Part shown: positions 7,989 through 14,624 of the stretch, one piece after another
How positions within the stretch are numbered: position 1 is the first letter of the stretch
Layout: every line of letters begins with the position of its first letter
Translations under genes and position numbers: made by a program
Notes under the pieces: model-generated
Seen by the model: the letters and a program-made list of their open reading frames with translations, nothing else
Database searches by the model: none
What the model was told of the DNA's origin: nothing
DNA from: Edwardsiella anguillarum
Lineage (GTDB): Bacteria > Pseudomonadota > Gammaproteobacteria > Enterobacterales > Enterobacteriaceae
Length of the DNA stretch: 64,000 nt
Strand: one strand, 5' to 3'
Assembly: GCF_008801815.1 (NCBI RefSeq)
Contig: NZ_VZOX01000015.1

Positions 7989-8708
7989 TTATTGCGTCAG
8001 GAGGTCGGTTTTTCCGACGCGTTTTTCATACCAGCGGATGCCGGCCCGCACCAGCGCACCCGTCGATTCGATATAGCGTTCTGGCTGCGCCCTTTGCGCC
8101 TCGGCCAGGATCACCGGCACCTCGGTACAGCCCAGTACGATGATCTGCGCGCCGCGGGCGAACAGCGCGTCGGCCTGCCGCTCCATGAGCCTGCGGGCAC
8201 GCTCGGCGTCGCCGGCCTTGAGGGCGTAGATGCTTTCCATGACCTGCTCCTGCCCCTCGCGATCGGGGGCGATGCAGCGCAGGCCGTGCGCCTCGATGGC
8301 CTGCTGATACAGCCCCATATACAGCGTGGCGTTGGTGGCCAGCAGGCCGATGTGGCGCTGACCGCTGGCGCACACCTCGTTCAGGGTCGCCTCGACGATG
8401 TTGAGCAGTTCGACGTGACAGGACTGGCGCAGCTCATCAAACCAAAAGTGGGCGGTATTGCAGGGGATCACGATGCACTCGGCGCCGGCCTGTTCCAGGC
8501 GCTGTAAATAGTCGCGCATCGCCGGCAGCGGTGAATGGCCCTCCTGCATCAGCGCGGCGGTTCTGTCTGGAATATCTGGAATGGAGGAGATCAGCAGCGG
8601 AATATGCTGTTGATCGCTGCTCGCGCTGGTAAATGTGACGAACTTATTGAACATATCCACGGTGGCGGCTGGCCCCATGCCGCCCAATACGCCAATTAAC
8701 CCTTTCAC
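7989..8708 (-). CDS. Aspartate/glutamate racemase family protein
   Basis: The 239-residue protein starts with the family hallmark GVLGGMGPAAT and has both catalytic cysteines in their motifs, PCNTAH and LGCTEVP, so a two-base racemase mechanism is possible. It resembles YgeA/RacX-type broad-specificity amino acid racemases and aspartate racemases. It starts at a GTG after a GGGGG element and precedes the Dcu carrier by 77 bp on the same strand. Together they could take up and convert D- or L-aspartate. The substrate is inferred from the neighbour and not proven. Confidence 0.85.
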   Translation of the reverse strand: MKGLIGVLGGMGPAATVDMFNKFVTFTSASSDQQHIPLLISSIPDIPDRTAALMQEGHSPLPAMRDYLQRLEQAGAECIVIPCNTAHFWFDELRQSCHVELLNIVEATLNEVCASGQRHIGLLATNATLYMGLYQQAIEAHGLRCIAPDREGQEQVMESIYALKAGDAERARRLMERQADALFARGAQIIVLGCTEVPVILAEAQRAQPERYIESTGALVRAGIRWYEKRVGKTDLLTQ

Positions 8709-8840
8709 GCTGTTTCCCCCGGTTGACTGAGTACGCTGTCCACGGCCAGGGCGTGCCGAGGCACGTCATGGCGTCTTGACAGAATGCTAGGCGGCGAAGC
8801 GCCTTCGGTGGAAATGCAATAAAACGTGTATCAATGCAAA

Positions 8841-8874
8841 TTACACATAGTATGGCTTGGTATGGATGGTGTAA
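8841..8874. promoter_or_regulatory. Inverted repeat in the gap upstream of the racemase gene
   Basis: The gap between the racemase gene and the next gene (about 457 bp) holds no coding sequence that I can support. It contains TTACAC and GTGTAA as an inverted pair 22 bp apart, with ATAGTATGG and TGGTATGG repeats between them. A second ATGCAAATAGTGCATAG palindrome-like element lies near 8963. These could be operator sites for the racemase-Dcu unit, but no regulator can be named. Confidence 0.3.
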
Positions 8875-9165
8875 TAGTGGGCTATCACCTACTACAATGC
8901 GGTTTTGATAGGGTTTTATTGCGTAATGCGGTACAGCGGCGTCATGCGAAAAAGGCTTGATATATGCAAATAGTGCATAGTTTGCGGCGCTTGCGCGAGT
9001 GCCGTAGCCGGGCTGCGCCCGGTGCTCCGCGGCGGGCGCGATAGCGGAGATCGGCATAAAATAATGCTTATGGCTCAGCAGGATGAATGCGTTGCATTGT
9101 CTTAGGTGAGCTCTTACACTCATGACGGTTCGTTTACCATCCGCCCTTAATGTGAGGAGTCTGTC

Positions 9166-9411
9166 ATGGATATTAAAATCAGTATCGCTGATACCAGCAT
9201 TGCACACCTTTCTGCCACGGAATATGACGCCTACGTTGCAGAGCTGGGAGCGCGGGTGAAAGAGGTCTACCCGGAGAGCAGTCTGCTGATCGTGCATGAC
9301 GGCGATGAAACGACGTTTACGGCAGAGGGCTTTCACGATAATGAGGAAGTGCGTATCGTGCTCCATGAGCTGCAGCAGGATGTGCAGCAGCACGGCCACT
9401 GGCGCAGCTGA
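9166..9411 (+). CDS. Small DinI-like protein, function unknown
   Basis: The 81-residue protein starts after a strong GAGGAG ribosome-binding site. Its beginning (KISIADTS) and the spacing of hydrophobic residues, with a helix around YVAELGARVKEVYP and a closing helix ending in W, resemble DinI (VTIAKTS, ELSRRIQYAFP). DinI modulates RecA filaments in the SOS response. The acidic C-terminal helix of DinI is less pronounced here, and no LexA box (CTGT-N8-ACAG) is seen upstream. It may be a DinI-fold protein with another role. It stands alone between the racemase gene and the molybdate importer. Confidence 0.7.
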   Translation: MDIKISIADTSIAHLSATEYDAYVAELGARVKEVYPESSLLIVHDGDETTFTAEGFHDNEEVRIVLHELQQDVQQHGHWRS

Positions 9412-9430
9412 TCGCCCGCGTGATCTCGTA

Positions 9431-9451
9431 GGGAGCGGCGCTACCGCTCCC
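9431..9451 (+). terminator. Probable terminator after the DinI-like gene
   Basis: GGGAGCGG and CCGCTCCC form a perfect 8-bp stem with a five-base loop, 20 bp after the stop codon. The following sequence is pyrimidine-rich (CGCCCTCAATCTCTCTTTG) but not a clean T-run. Confidence 0.55.
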
Positions 9452-9567
9452 CGCCCTCAATCTCTCTTTGCCACACCGCCACACCGCCCCGTCCGTCCCC
9501 CCCGCGTCTGTCCCCATCTAAAAAGCCCGAGTGCGATCACGTTGCCCGCCTTTGGCCGTTGTCGGGC

Positions 9568-9596
9568 TAGCGTAATATATTTATATATATAGCGAT
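9568..9596. promoter_or_regulatory. ModE-type operator upstream of the molybdate importer
   Basis: Read on the minus strand the site is ATCGCTATATA, six bases (TATAAA), then TATATTACGCTA. This matches the ModE consensus (ATCGCTATATA-N6-TATATAACGAT) exactly in its first half and nearly so in the second. It ends 28 bp before the modA start, where a ModE-molybdate repressor would block transcription. modE itself is not in the window. Confidence 0.85.
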
Positions 9597-9624
9597 TGGA
9601 TCGACCGAGGAAGACGGAGTGAAT

Positions 9625-10371
9625 ATGAAATGGCGTGTGGGGTTAGGGATGGCGTTACTGTGGGGCTGGGGGGCACTGGCCGCCGCGGCAGAGCTGCATC
9701 TGTACGCCGGCGCCGGCCTGCGGGAGCCGGTAGAGGCAGTGGTCAGCGCCTTTGAGAAGCAGAGCGGCCACCGGGTGACGGTGGAGTACGGCGGATCGGG
9801 GCAGCTGCTGACGCGCATTAACCTGACGCACGCCGGCGATCTGTTTCTACCCGGTTCGGCCGACTATGTCGAGCGCCTGCGCGCTCAGGGAAGGGTAGCC
9901 TTCTCCGCGCCGCTGGTGCTGCATACGCCGGTGATGGTGGTGCGGCGGGATACCGGCGCTCAGGTGGAGACGCTGGCGCAGCTGGCGCAAAGCCCGCTGA
10001 GGATCGGGATGGGCGATCCGCACGCCATTGCGCTGGGGCGCAGCGGCGATGTGCTGCTGGAGGCCAGCGGATACGGTCAGGCGCTGCGCAGCAGGGTGGT
10101 GGTTCAGGCGACGACGATTAAACAGCTGCTGCTGTATGTGCTCAACGGCGACGTGGATGCCGCGGTGATCGGGCGGGCGGATGCCATGCGCCACCGCGAT
10201 CGGCTGCGCCTGCTGCCGACGCCGCTCGGTGTGCCGCAGGAGGTGGCGACGATCGCGGTGCTGCAGGGCAGCGAGCAGGCCCCGGCGGCTCGGGCGCTGG
10301 CGGAGTACTTCGCCTCGCCCCAGGGGATCCGCGCGTTCACCGATCGCGGCTATTTGCCGCTGGCGAAGTAG
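9625..10371 (+). CDS. modA: Molybdate ABC transporter substrate-binding protein
   Basis: The 248-residue protein has a signal peptide (MKWRVGLGMALLWGWGALAA, cleavage near AAAE) and the ModA-type fold: LYAGAGLREPVEAV near the start, VEYGGSGQLLTRI, GSADYVERL and GYLPLAK at the end. It would bind oxyanion in the periplasm and hand it to the permease. The ATG follows a GGAG site five bases upstream; a GTG two codons earlier overlaps that site and is less likely. It is first in a three-gene unit behind a ModE-type box, which supports molybdate, though tungstate binding is also possible. Confidence 0.87.
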   Translation: MKWRVGLGMALLWGWGALAAAAELHLYAGAGLREPVEAVVSAFEKQSGHRVTVEYGGSGQLLTRINLTHAGDLFLPGSADYVERLRAQGRVAFSAPLVLHTPVMVVRRDTGAQVETLAQLAQSPLRIGMGDPHAIALGRSGDVLLEASGYGQALRSRVVVQATTIKQLLLYVLNGDVDAAVIGRADAMRHRDRLRLLPTPLGVPQEVATIAVLQGSEQAPAARALAEYFASPQGIRAFTDRGYLPLAK

Positions 10372-10377
10372 CGTCCG

Positions 10378-11166
10378 GTGCGCGCGCTGGCGCTGCTGCC
10401 CCTGCTGCTGCTGCTGGCGCTGATCGTCGGTTCGCTGGCCTCCCTGCTGGGACAGATCGATCTTGCCATGCTGGCGGCGCTGCTGCGCGATCCAGAGATT
10501 CGCTTCGCGCTGGGGCTCTCTCTGTCGACGGCGCTGCTGTCGCTGGCGCTGGCCTGTCTGATTGCGCTGCCGGCGGCCTGGGCAATGATACGGGTGCCGC
10601 TGCCGGGAAAACGCTGGCTTAATCTGCTGCTCGATTTGCCGATGGTGACGCCGCCGCTGGTGACCGGCATCGGCCTGCTGCTGCTGCTGGGACATCAGGG
10701 GCCGCTGGGGGGCTGGCTGCCCGGGCTGGCGCAGCGGCTCTTTTCTCCGCTGGGGATCGTGATCGCCCAGACCTATGTCGCCACGGCGATTTTGCTGCGC
10801 AGCGCCGGCGCCGCCCTGGCCAGCATCGATCGCGCCTGGCTGGAGACCGCCCATAATCTGGGGCTGGCGCCGCTGGCGACGTTCCTGCTGGTGGAGATCC
10901 CGCTGGTGTGGCGCGCCCTGGTCAGCGGGGCGGTGCTGGCCCTGTCGCGGGCGCTGGGGGAGTTTGGCGCCACGCTGATGCTGGCGGGGGCGACGCGGAT
11001 GAAAACGGAGACCCTGCCGATCGCCGTGTATCTGAATATCGCCGGCGGCGACTTCTCCGCCGCGGTCGGCTGCGCCCTGCTGCTGATCCTGCTGGCGCTT
11101 GCCCTTCTGCTGCTGCTGCACGGCGTGCGCCCGCCGAAGGAAAAGGGGACATATGCTGCATATTGA
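10378..11166 (+). CDS. modB: Molybdate ABC transporter permease
   Basis: The 262-residue protein is almost wholly hydrophobic, with about six membrane segments. It shows the ModB-type block RALGEFGATLMLAGATRMKTETLPIAVY and an EAA-like loop near ETAHNLGLAPLATFLLVEIPLVWR. It is somewhat longer than E. coli ModB (229). It begins with GTG seven bases after the modA stop and its end overlaps the ATPase gene by 14 bases, so the three genes form an operon. It would form the inner-membrane channel for molybdate. Confidence 0.87.
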   Translation: MRALALLPLLLLLALIVGSLASLLGQIDLAMLAALLRDPEIRFALGLSLSTALLSLALACLIALPAAWAMIRVPLPGKRWLNLLLDLPMVTPPLVTGIGLLLLLGHQGPLGGWLPGLAQRLFSPLGIVIAQTYVATAILLRSAGAALASIDRAWLETAHNLGLAPLATFLLVEIPLVWRALVSGAVLALSRALGEFGATLMLAGATRMKTETLPIAVYLNIAGGDFSAAVGCALLLILLALALLLLLHGVRPPKEKGTYAAY

Positions 11167-11773
11167 TGCGCTGCACTGTGCGATCCTGCGCGGCGTCAGC
11201 CTGTCCGCCGCCGCCGCGGGTTGTACCGCCGTCTGCGGGGCCTCGGGCAGCGGCAAGACCACCCTGCTGCGGGCGATCGCCGGTCATCTGCCGTACCGGG
11301 GCAGCGTGTGCGTGGCGGGACGCCCTATCGATGGGCTGCCGCCCTGGCGTCGGCCCTGCCGCCACCTGAATCAGCGGCTGTATCTATTTCCGTTTCTCAG
11401 CGTAGAGCAGAATCTGGCGCTGGCGCAGTTTGCGACCGGGCGACCGCGCTGCGCAGAGGATCGCCTGTCGCTGCTCCGGGAGCTGGAGGTGGACCATCTG
11501 GCGCAGCGCTATCCCCAGCAGCTGTCCGGCGGCGAGCAGCAGCGGGTCGCGCTGGCGCGCGCCCTGGTGAGCGCCCCGCCGCTGCTGCTGCTGGATGAGC
11601 CCTTCTCCAGCCTGGACTGGCCCCTGCGCCGGCGGCTGTGGGGCTGTCTGCGCCGGGTGCAGCGCCAGCGCGCCATGACGCTGCTGCTGGTCAGCCACGA
11701 GCCGCGCGAGGTCGATGCCCTGGCCGATGCCTGCTACCAGCTACAGGCGGGGCGGCTGCGGCGCCTGACCTAG
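11153..11773 (+). CDS. modC: Molybdate ABC transporter ATPase, short form without the Mop domain
   Basis: The 206-residue ATPase has Walker A at 29-36 (GASGSGKT), the signature LSGGEQQ at 124-130, Walker B at 144-150 (LLLLDEP) and an H-loop histidine near 182 (SHEP). It stops directly after the nucleotide-binding domain. E. coli ModC is about 352 residues because a C-terminal di-Mop/TOBE domain senses molybdate; that domain is absent here. A separate di-Mop protein is encoded about 12.7 kb away behind another ModE-type box. The start at MLHIDAL overlaps the permease gene. Confidence 0.87.
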   Translation: MLHIDALHCAILRGVSLSAAAAGCTAVCGASGSGKTTLLRAIAGHLPYRGSVCVAGRPIDGLPPWRRPCRHLNQRLYLFPFLSVEQNLALAQFATGRPRCAEDRLSLLRELEVDHLAQRYPQQLSGGEQQRVALARALVSAPPLLLLDEPFSSLDWPLRRRLWGCLRRVQRQRAMTLLLVSHEPREVDALADACYQLQAGRLRRLT

Positions 11774-11811
11774 CGCGTCCGCGATGGCGTCCGGACGCCG
11801 ATCGGCTATGC

Positions 11812-11847
11812 TGTGGACGGTGTGGACGGTGTGGACGGTGTGGACGG
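11812..11847 (+). repeat. Four tandem 9-bp repeats (TGTGGACGG)
   Basis: Four exact copies of TGTGGACGG lie head to tail between modC and the YoaK-type gene. The unit is a multiple of three, so copy-number change would not shift a reading frame. If translation began at an ATG at 11784 the repeats would encode a Thr-Val-Trp run before the membrane protein. If the start at 11874 is right, they lie in its leader and copy number could alter promoter or leader spacing. Confidence 0.9.
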
Positions 11848-11873
11848 TGCTGTTGGTCTTGAGGGTGCGCGGG

Positions 11874-12518
11874 ATGGATAATCGGATTCGGGTATTGCTG
11901 CTGCTGACGCTGGTCGGCGGGTTTGCCGATGCGGGCGCGTTTGTCCTGCTGGGTACCTTTACCGGCCATATCACCGGGAATGCGGTGCTGGCGATGATCT
12001 ATTTGGCGCAGGGACGCTGGCTGACGCTGGGCTACTGCGCCGTGGCGCTGGTCTGCTTCCTACTGGGCACCTATTGGGGGAGTCGCTGGCGTCTGCGTCG
12101 GATGACGGACAGCGATACGCGGCGCATTGCGCCGCTGCTGTCGCTACAGCTGCTGCTGATGCTGGCGGGGGCAGGACTCTGGCGCTGGGGCTGCCCCAGC
12201 GGCTTTATTCTGCTGCAGGCGTTGGCGCTGGGGCTGCAGAACGGCGTGATCCAGAGCCTGCATACCACCAAGGTGCACTCGACCTACATCACCGGGATGT
12301 CGACGTCGCTGCTCAACAGCCTGGCGGCGGGGCGGGCGGCGCCGGATCGTCCGGCCCGTGCGACGCTGCTCTGCGGTATTCTGGGGTTTGTCGGCGGCGC
12401 ATTGCTGGGGGGAACCCTGACCGACCGCTTTGGCGCGGTCGGTTTTATCGCGGTTGGTATACCGCTGCTGGCGGCCGCCCTGCTGAGCCGTCGCATCGCC
12501 GGGACGCCGGGCGGCTGA
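11874..12518 (+). CDS. YoaK/DUF1275-family membrane protein
   Basis: The roughly 214-residue protein has six or so membrane segments and the DUF1275 pattern: GGFADAGAFVLLGTFTGHITGN at the start, then ALGLQNGVIQSLHTTKVHSTYITG in the middle. E. coli YoaK belongs to this family, whose transport role is not established. I start it at MDNRIRV; a start 30 codons earlier would translate the tandem repeats. It follows modC by about 100 bp on the same strand and ends 12 bp before the convergent nanA. Confidence 0.8.
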   Translation: MDNRIRVLLLLTLVGGFADAGAFVLLGTFTGHITGNAVLAMIYLAQGRWLTLGYCAVALVCFLLGTYWGSRWRLRRMTDSDTRRIAPLLSLQLLLMLAGAGLWRWGCPSGFILLQALALGLQNGVIQSLHTTKVHSTYITGMSTSLLNSLAAGRAAPDRPARATLLCGILGFVGGALLGGTLTDRFGAVGFIAVGIPLLAAALLSRRIAGTPGG

Positions 12519-12530
12519 CGACGCGGGGGG

Positions 12531-13421
12531 TTACAGGAACTCGGCGGCGCGGAATTTGGCCAGCGCGTCGGCCTTTTGCTGGGTCGTCATCGGGCGCAGC
12601 GGACGGCGCGGATCGCCGACGTCGATGCCGTGCAGCTGCATGGCGACCTTGCCCGCGGCGACGCCGCCATATTCGACCAGCACCCGGATGATGGCGATCA
12701 CTTTATCCATGCAGCGGGCGACATCCTGCATATCGCCGCGGCGGAAGCTCTCCATCAGGCGCAGATAGAGCGGCGCGGCGTAGTTGTAGGTGCTGCCGAC
12801 GGCGCTGGTGGCGCCGCAGGCAAGCCCGGCGGGCATAAACTCATCGACGCCGAACGGAATATCGAAGCGGCCGTTCTCTACCCGCAGGCAGCGCTGGTAC
12901 TCATACATATCGCTGGCATTGAACTTCATGCCGCTCAGGTTGGGAATGCGCCCGGAGGCACTTTGTAGGAAGCGCTCCATGTCGATGCTCAGGCCGGACA
13001 TGCTGGAGTGATAGTAATAAAAACCTTTATCCGGCGCGGCCTCGGCCACCAGCCGGCAGTATTCGACCAGGTCATCTACGCTGCCCGGTTTAAAGAAGCA
13101 GGGGCCGATCACGGAGGTCGCCATGATATCCAGGGTATTGGCATGACGCGCCAGCGTCACGGCGTCGGCAATGCTCAGCGCCCCGGTATGAACGATCAGA
13201 TCCAGCTTTCCCTGACTGGCGTCGACCCAGCGTTCGGCGATGCGCATACGCTCTTCCACCGAACACTGAATACCCTCGCCGGTGGTGCCCAAGACATAGG
13301 CGCCGGTGACGCCATCAGCGATCAGGTGTTCGGCAATGCGGTCGATGACCGGGTAGTTAACGCTGCCGTCGGCCTTAAACGGGGTATGCGGTGCAGCGAT
13401 CAAACCGGTTAGCTTTTTCAT
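12531..13421 (-). CDS. nanA: N-acetylneuraminate lyase, eukaryote-like NPL type
   Basis: The 296-residue TIM-barrel aldolase has the family GTTGEG motif, the Schiff-base lysine in LSGMKFNASD and the tyrosine in FYYYHSS. It would split N-acetylneuraminate into ManNAc and pyruvate. Several blocks (VHTGALS, FGVDE, GATSAVGSTYNY, PRRPL) look closer to animal NPL than to E. coli or Haemophilus NanA. The usual IPALTG after the catalytic tyrosine reads SSMSG here. The sialic acid genes around it (nanR, symporter, nanC, nanM) support the role. It has its own promoter gap with operator-like repeats. Confidence 0.85.
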   Translation of the reverse strand: MKKLTGLIAAPHTPFKADGSVNYPVIDRIAEHLIADGVTGAYVLGTTGEGIQCSVEERMRIAERWVDASQGKLDLIVHTGALSIADAVTLARHANTLDIMATSVIGPCFFKPGSVDDLVEYCRLVAEAAPDKGFYYYHSSMSGLSIDMERFLQSASGRIPNLSGMKFNASDMYEYQRCLRVENGRFDIPFGVDEFMPAGLACGATSAVGSTYNYAAPLYLRLMESFRRGDMQDVARCMDKVIAIIRVLVEYGGVAAGKVAMQLHGIDVGDPRRPLRPMTTQQKADALAKFRAAEFL

Positions 13422-13465
13422 GCTAGCATCCTTTTGGAGTTATCTTGTTTTTTGGCTTTCTTGTA

Positions 13466-13500
13466 TGGAGTTTGACTCCATTTTAGGGCGTCATACGGTG
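13466..13500. promoter_or_regulatory. Operator-like repeats upstream of nanA
   Basis: A perfect inverted repeat ATGGAGT-TTG-ACTCCAT lies about 50 bp upstream of nanA. Its right arm also starts a CTCCATTTTA-...-CGGTG element with a 15-base spacer, an imperfect copy of the CTCCR-N15-YGGAG motif seen before the symporter and nanM genes. A TGGAGTTAT word at 13435 is shared with the nanM site. The likely binder is the RpiR-type regulator encoded upstream of nanA. Confidence 0.5.
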
Positions 13501-13590
13501 AGCTGCAACCGTCGCAGCGCGTGACGACGGTAGATTTTCGTTAAACTGTGAGCTCCTGCATTTTTTGCCCGCCGGGGCGCGGGCGGCCGT

Positions 13591-14481
13591 TCACGACAGC
13601 GCTTTAGCGCTCTGCAGCGCGTTCAGCGTCCGCAGCTTTTGCGCGGTAACGCGCTGCGGCTCCGCCTGAACCAGCAGGGTGTACAGCAGATCCAGTACGA
13701 ACAGCTGGGCGGTCTTGGTGCCGATGGAGTCCCCCTGCAGCTTCCCCTGATTATTGCCGTTGATCAGGCTGATATCGGCATAGCGCATCAGCGCCGACCC
13801 CAGATTGTGGGTCAGGGCGATGGTGCGCGCGCCGGCCTCCTGCGCCAGCTTGAGCGCGTGTACCGTCTCCGGTGAAGCCCCGGAGTGACTGATGGCGATA
13901 GCGACATCCCCCGGCTGCAGCAGCGAGGCCTGCATGTACATAAAGTGGTTATTGCTGGTGCCGTTAACCCGGTAGCCGATGCGCATCAGCTTGTTTTTCA
14001 TGTCTTCGGCGGTGATGCCGGAGGAGCCGACGCCGCAGATAAACAGGTAGTTGGCCTGACGAATCGCATCGACCGCCGCCTGTACCTGTGCCATGTCCAG
14101 CAGGTTCAGCGTCTCTGACAGGACGCTGTTGATGGCGGACTGCAGCTTGCGGCCAATGGTCGGTACATCGTCGCTGTCGATGATTTCGGCATCGAGCAGC
14201 GGGGTTTCCTCCGCGTCGCCGCGGGCGAGTTCAATCGCCAGGTCCAGCTTGAAATCCTGAAATCCTTTATAGCCGAGGGTGCGGCAGAAGCGGATCACCG
14301 TCGCCTCGCCGGACTGCGTGGCCTGGGCAAGCTGGGCGATGGAGAACTGGGTGACCTGCGCCGGGGTGCGCAGGATATAGTCGGCAATCCGTTGAGATAC
14401 GCGGGTCAGGCTGTTCTGCATGGCAGAGAGCGTGTCGAGGATTTTTCCGGGCTGTAAGCGAATCTGCTGAGAGTCCTTCAT
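13591..14481 (-). CDS. nanR: RpiR/MurR-family regulator of sialic acid genes (NanR-like)
   Basis: The 296-residue protein has an N-terminal RpiR helix-turn-helix (residues about 20 to 95, with FSIAQLAQATQSGEATVIRFCRTLGYKGFQDFKL) and a C-terminal SIS sugar-phosphate domain (ICGVGSSGITAEDMKNKL, AISHSGASPETV). Vibrio and Haemophilus use RpiR-type proteins that sense ManNAc-6-phosphate or a related ligand to control sialic acid genes. Its place between nanA and the symporter gene makes this the likely local regulator. It is not the GntR-type NanR of E. coli. MurNAc-6-phosphate sensing is an alternative given murQ nearby. Confidence 0.82.
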   Translation of the reverse strand: MKDSQQIRLQPGKILDTLSAMQNSLTRVSQRIADYILRTPAQVTQFSIAQLAQATQSGEATVIRFCRTLGYKGFQDFKLDLAIELARGDAEETPLLDAEIIDSDDVPTIGRKLQSAINSVLSETLNLLDMAQVQAAVDAIRQANYLFICGVGSSGITAEDMKNKLMRIGYRVNGTSNNHFMYMQASLLQPGDVAIAISHSGASPETVHALKLAQEAGARTIALTHNLGSALMRYADISLINGNNQGKLQGDSIGTKTAQLFVLDLLYTLLVQAEPQRVTAQKLRTLNALQSAKALS

Positions 14482-14575
14482 GAGAGGGCGCCTTGATTGA
14501 TGAACTGCACCGTCCAGCGGCGCTGCGGGATAGGAATTGGGATATGTAACGTTAAGCGTAGCAAATAACCACGTT

Positions 14576-14606
14576 TAAAAAAAGTCAGCCCGGCATGGAC
14601 CGGGCT
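14576..14606 (-). terminator. Intrinsic terminator after the sialic acid symporter gene
   Basis: On the minus strand AGCCCGG and CCGGGCT form a stem with a six-base loop, followed by GACTTTTTTT. It lies about 20 bp after the symporter stop codon and separates that unit from the downstream regulator gene. Confidence 0.85.
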
Positions 14607-14624
14607 GGGAGAGAAGGGCACGCG

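Noticed and set aside
8960..8985. ATGCAAATAGTGCATAG element considered as a regulator site
   Set aside because: Palindrome is short and I cannot match it to a known operator; left as a remark only.
9060..9165. LexA box before the DinI-like gene
   Set aside because: No CTGT-N8-ACAG sequence was found in the upstream region.
9847..11262. Long open frame (471 codons) antisense to the molybdate importer genes
   Set aside because: Low-complexity Gln/Arg-rich product typical of the antisense of GC-rich coding DNA; the opposite strand holds three clear ABC transporter genes.
13560..13590. Hairpin GCCCGC/GCGGGC near the end of nanR as a terminator
   Set aside because: The T-run lies on the wrong side of the stem for the nanR direction.
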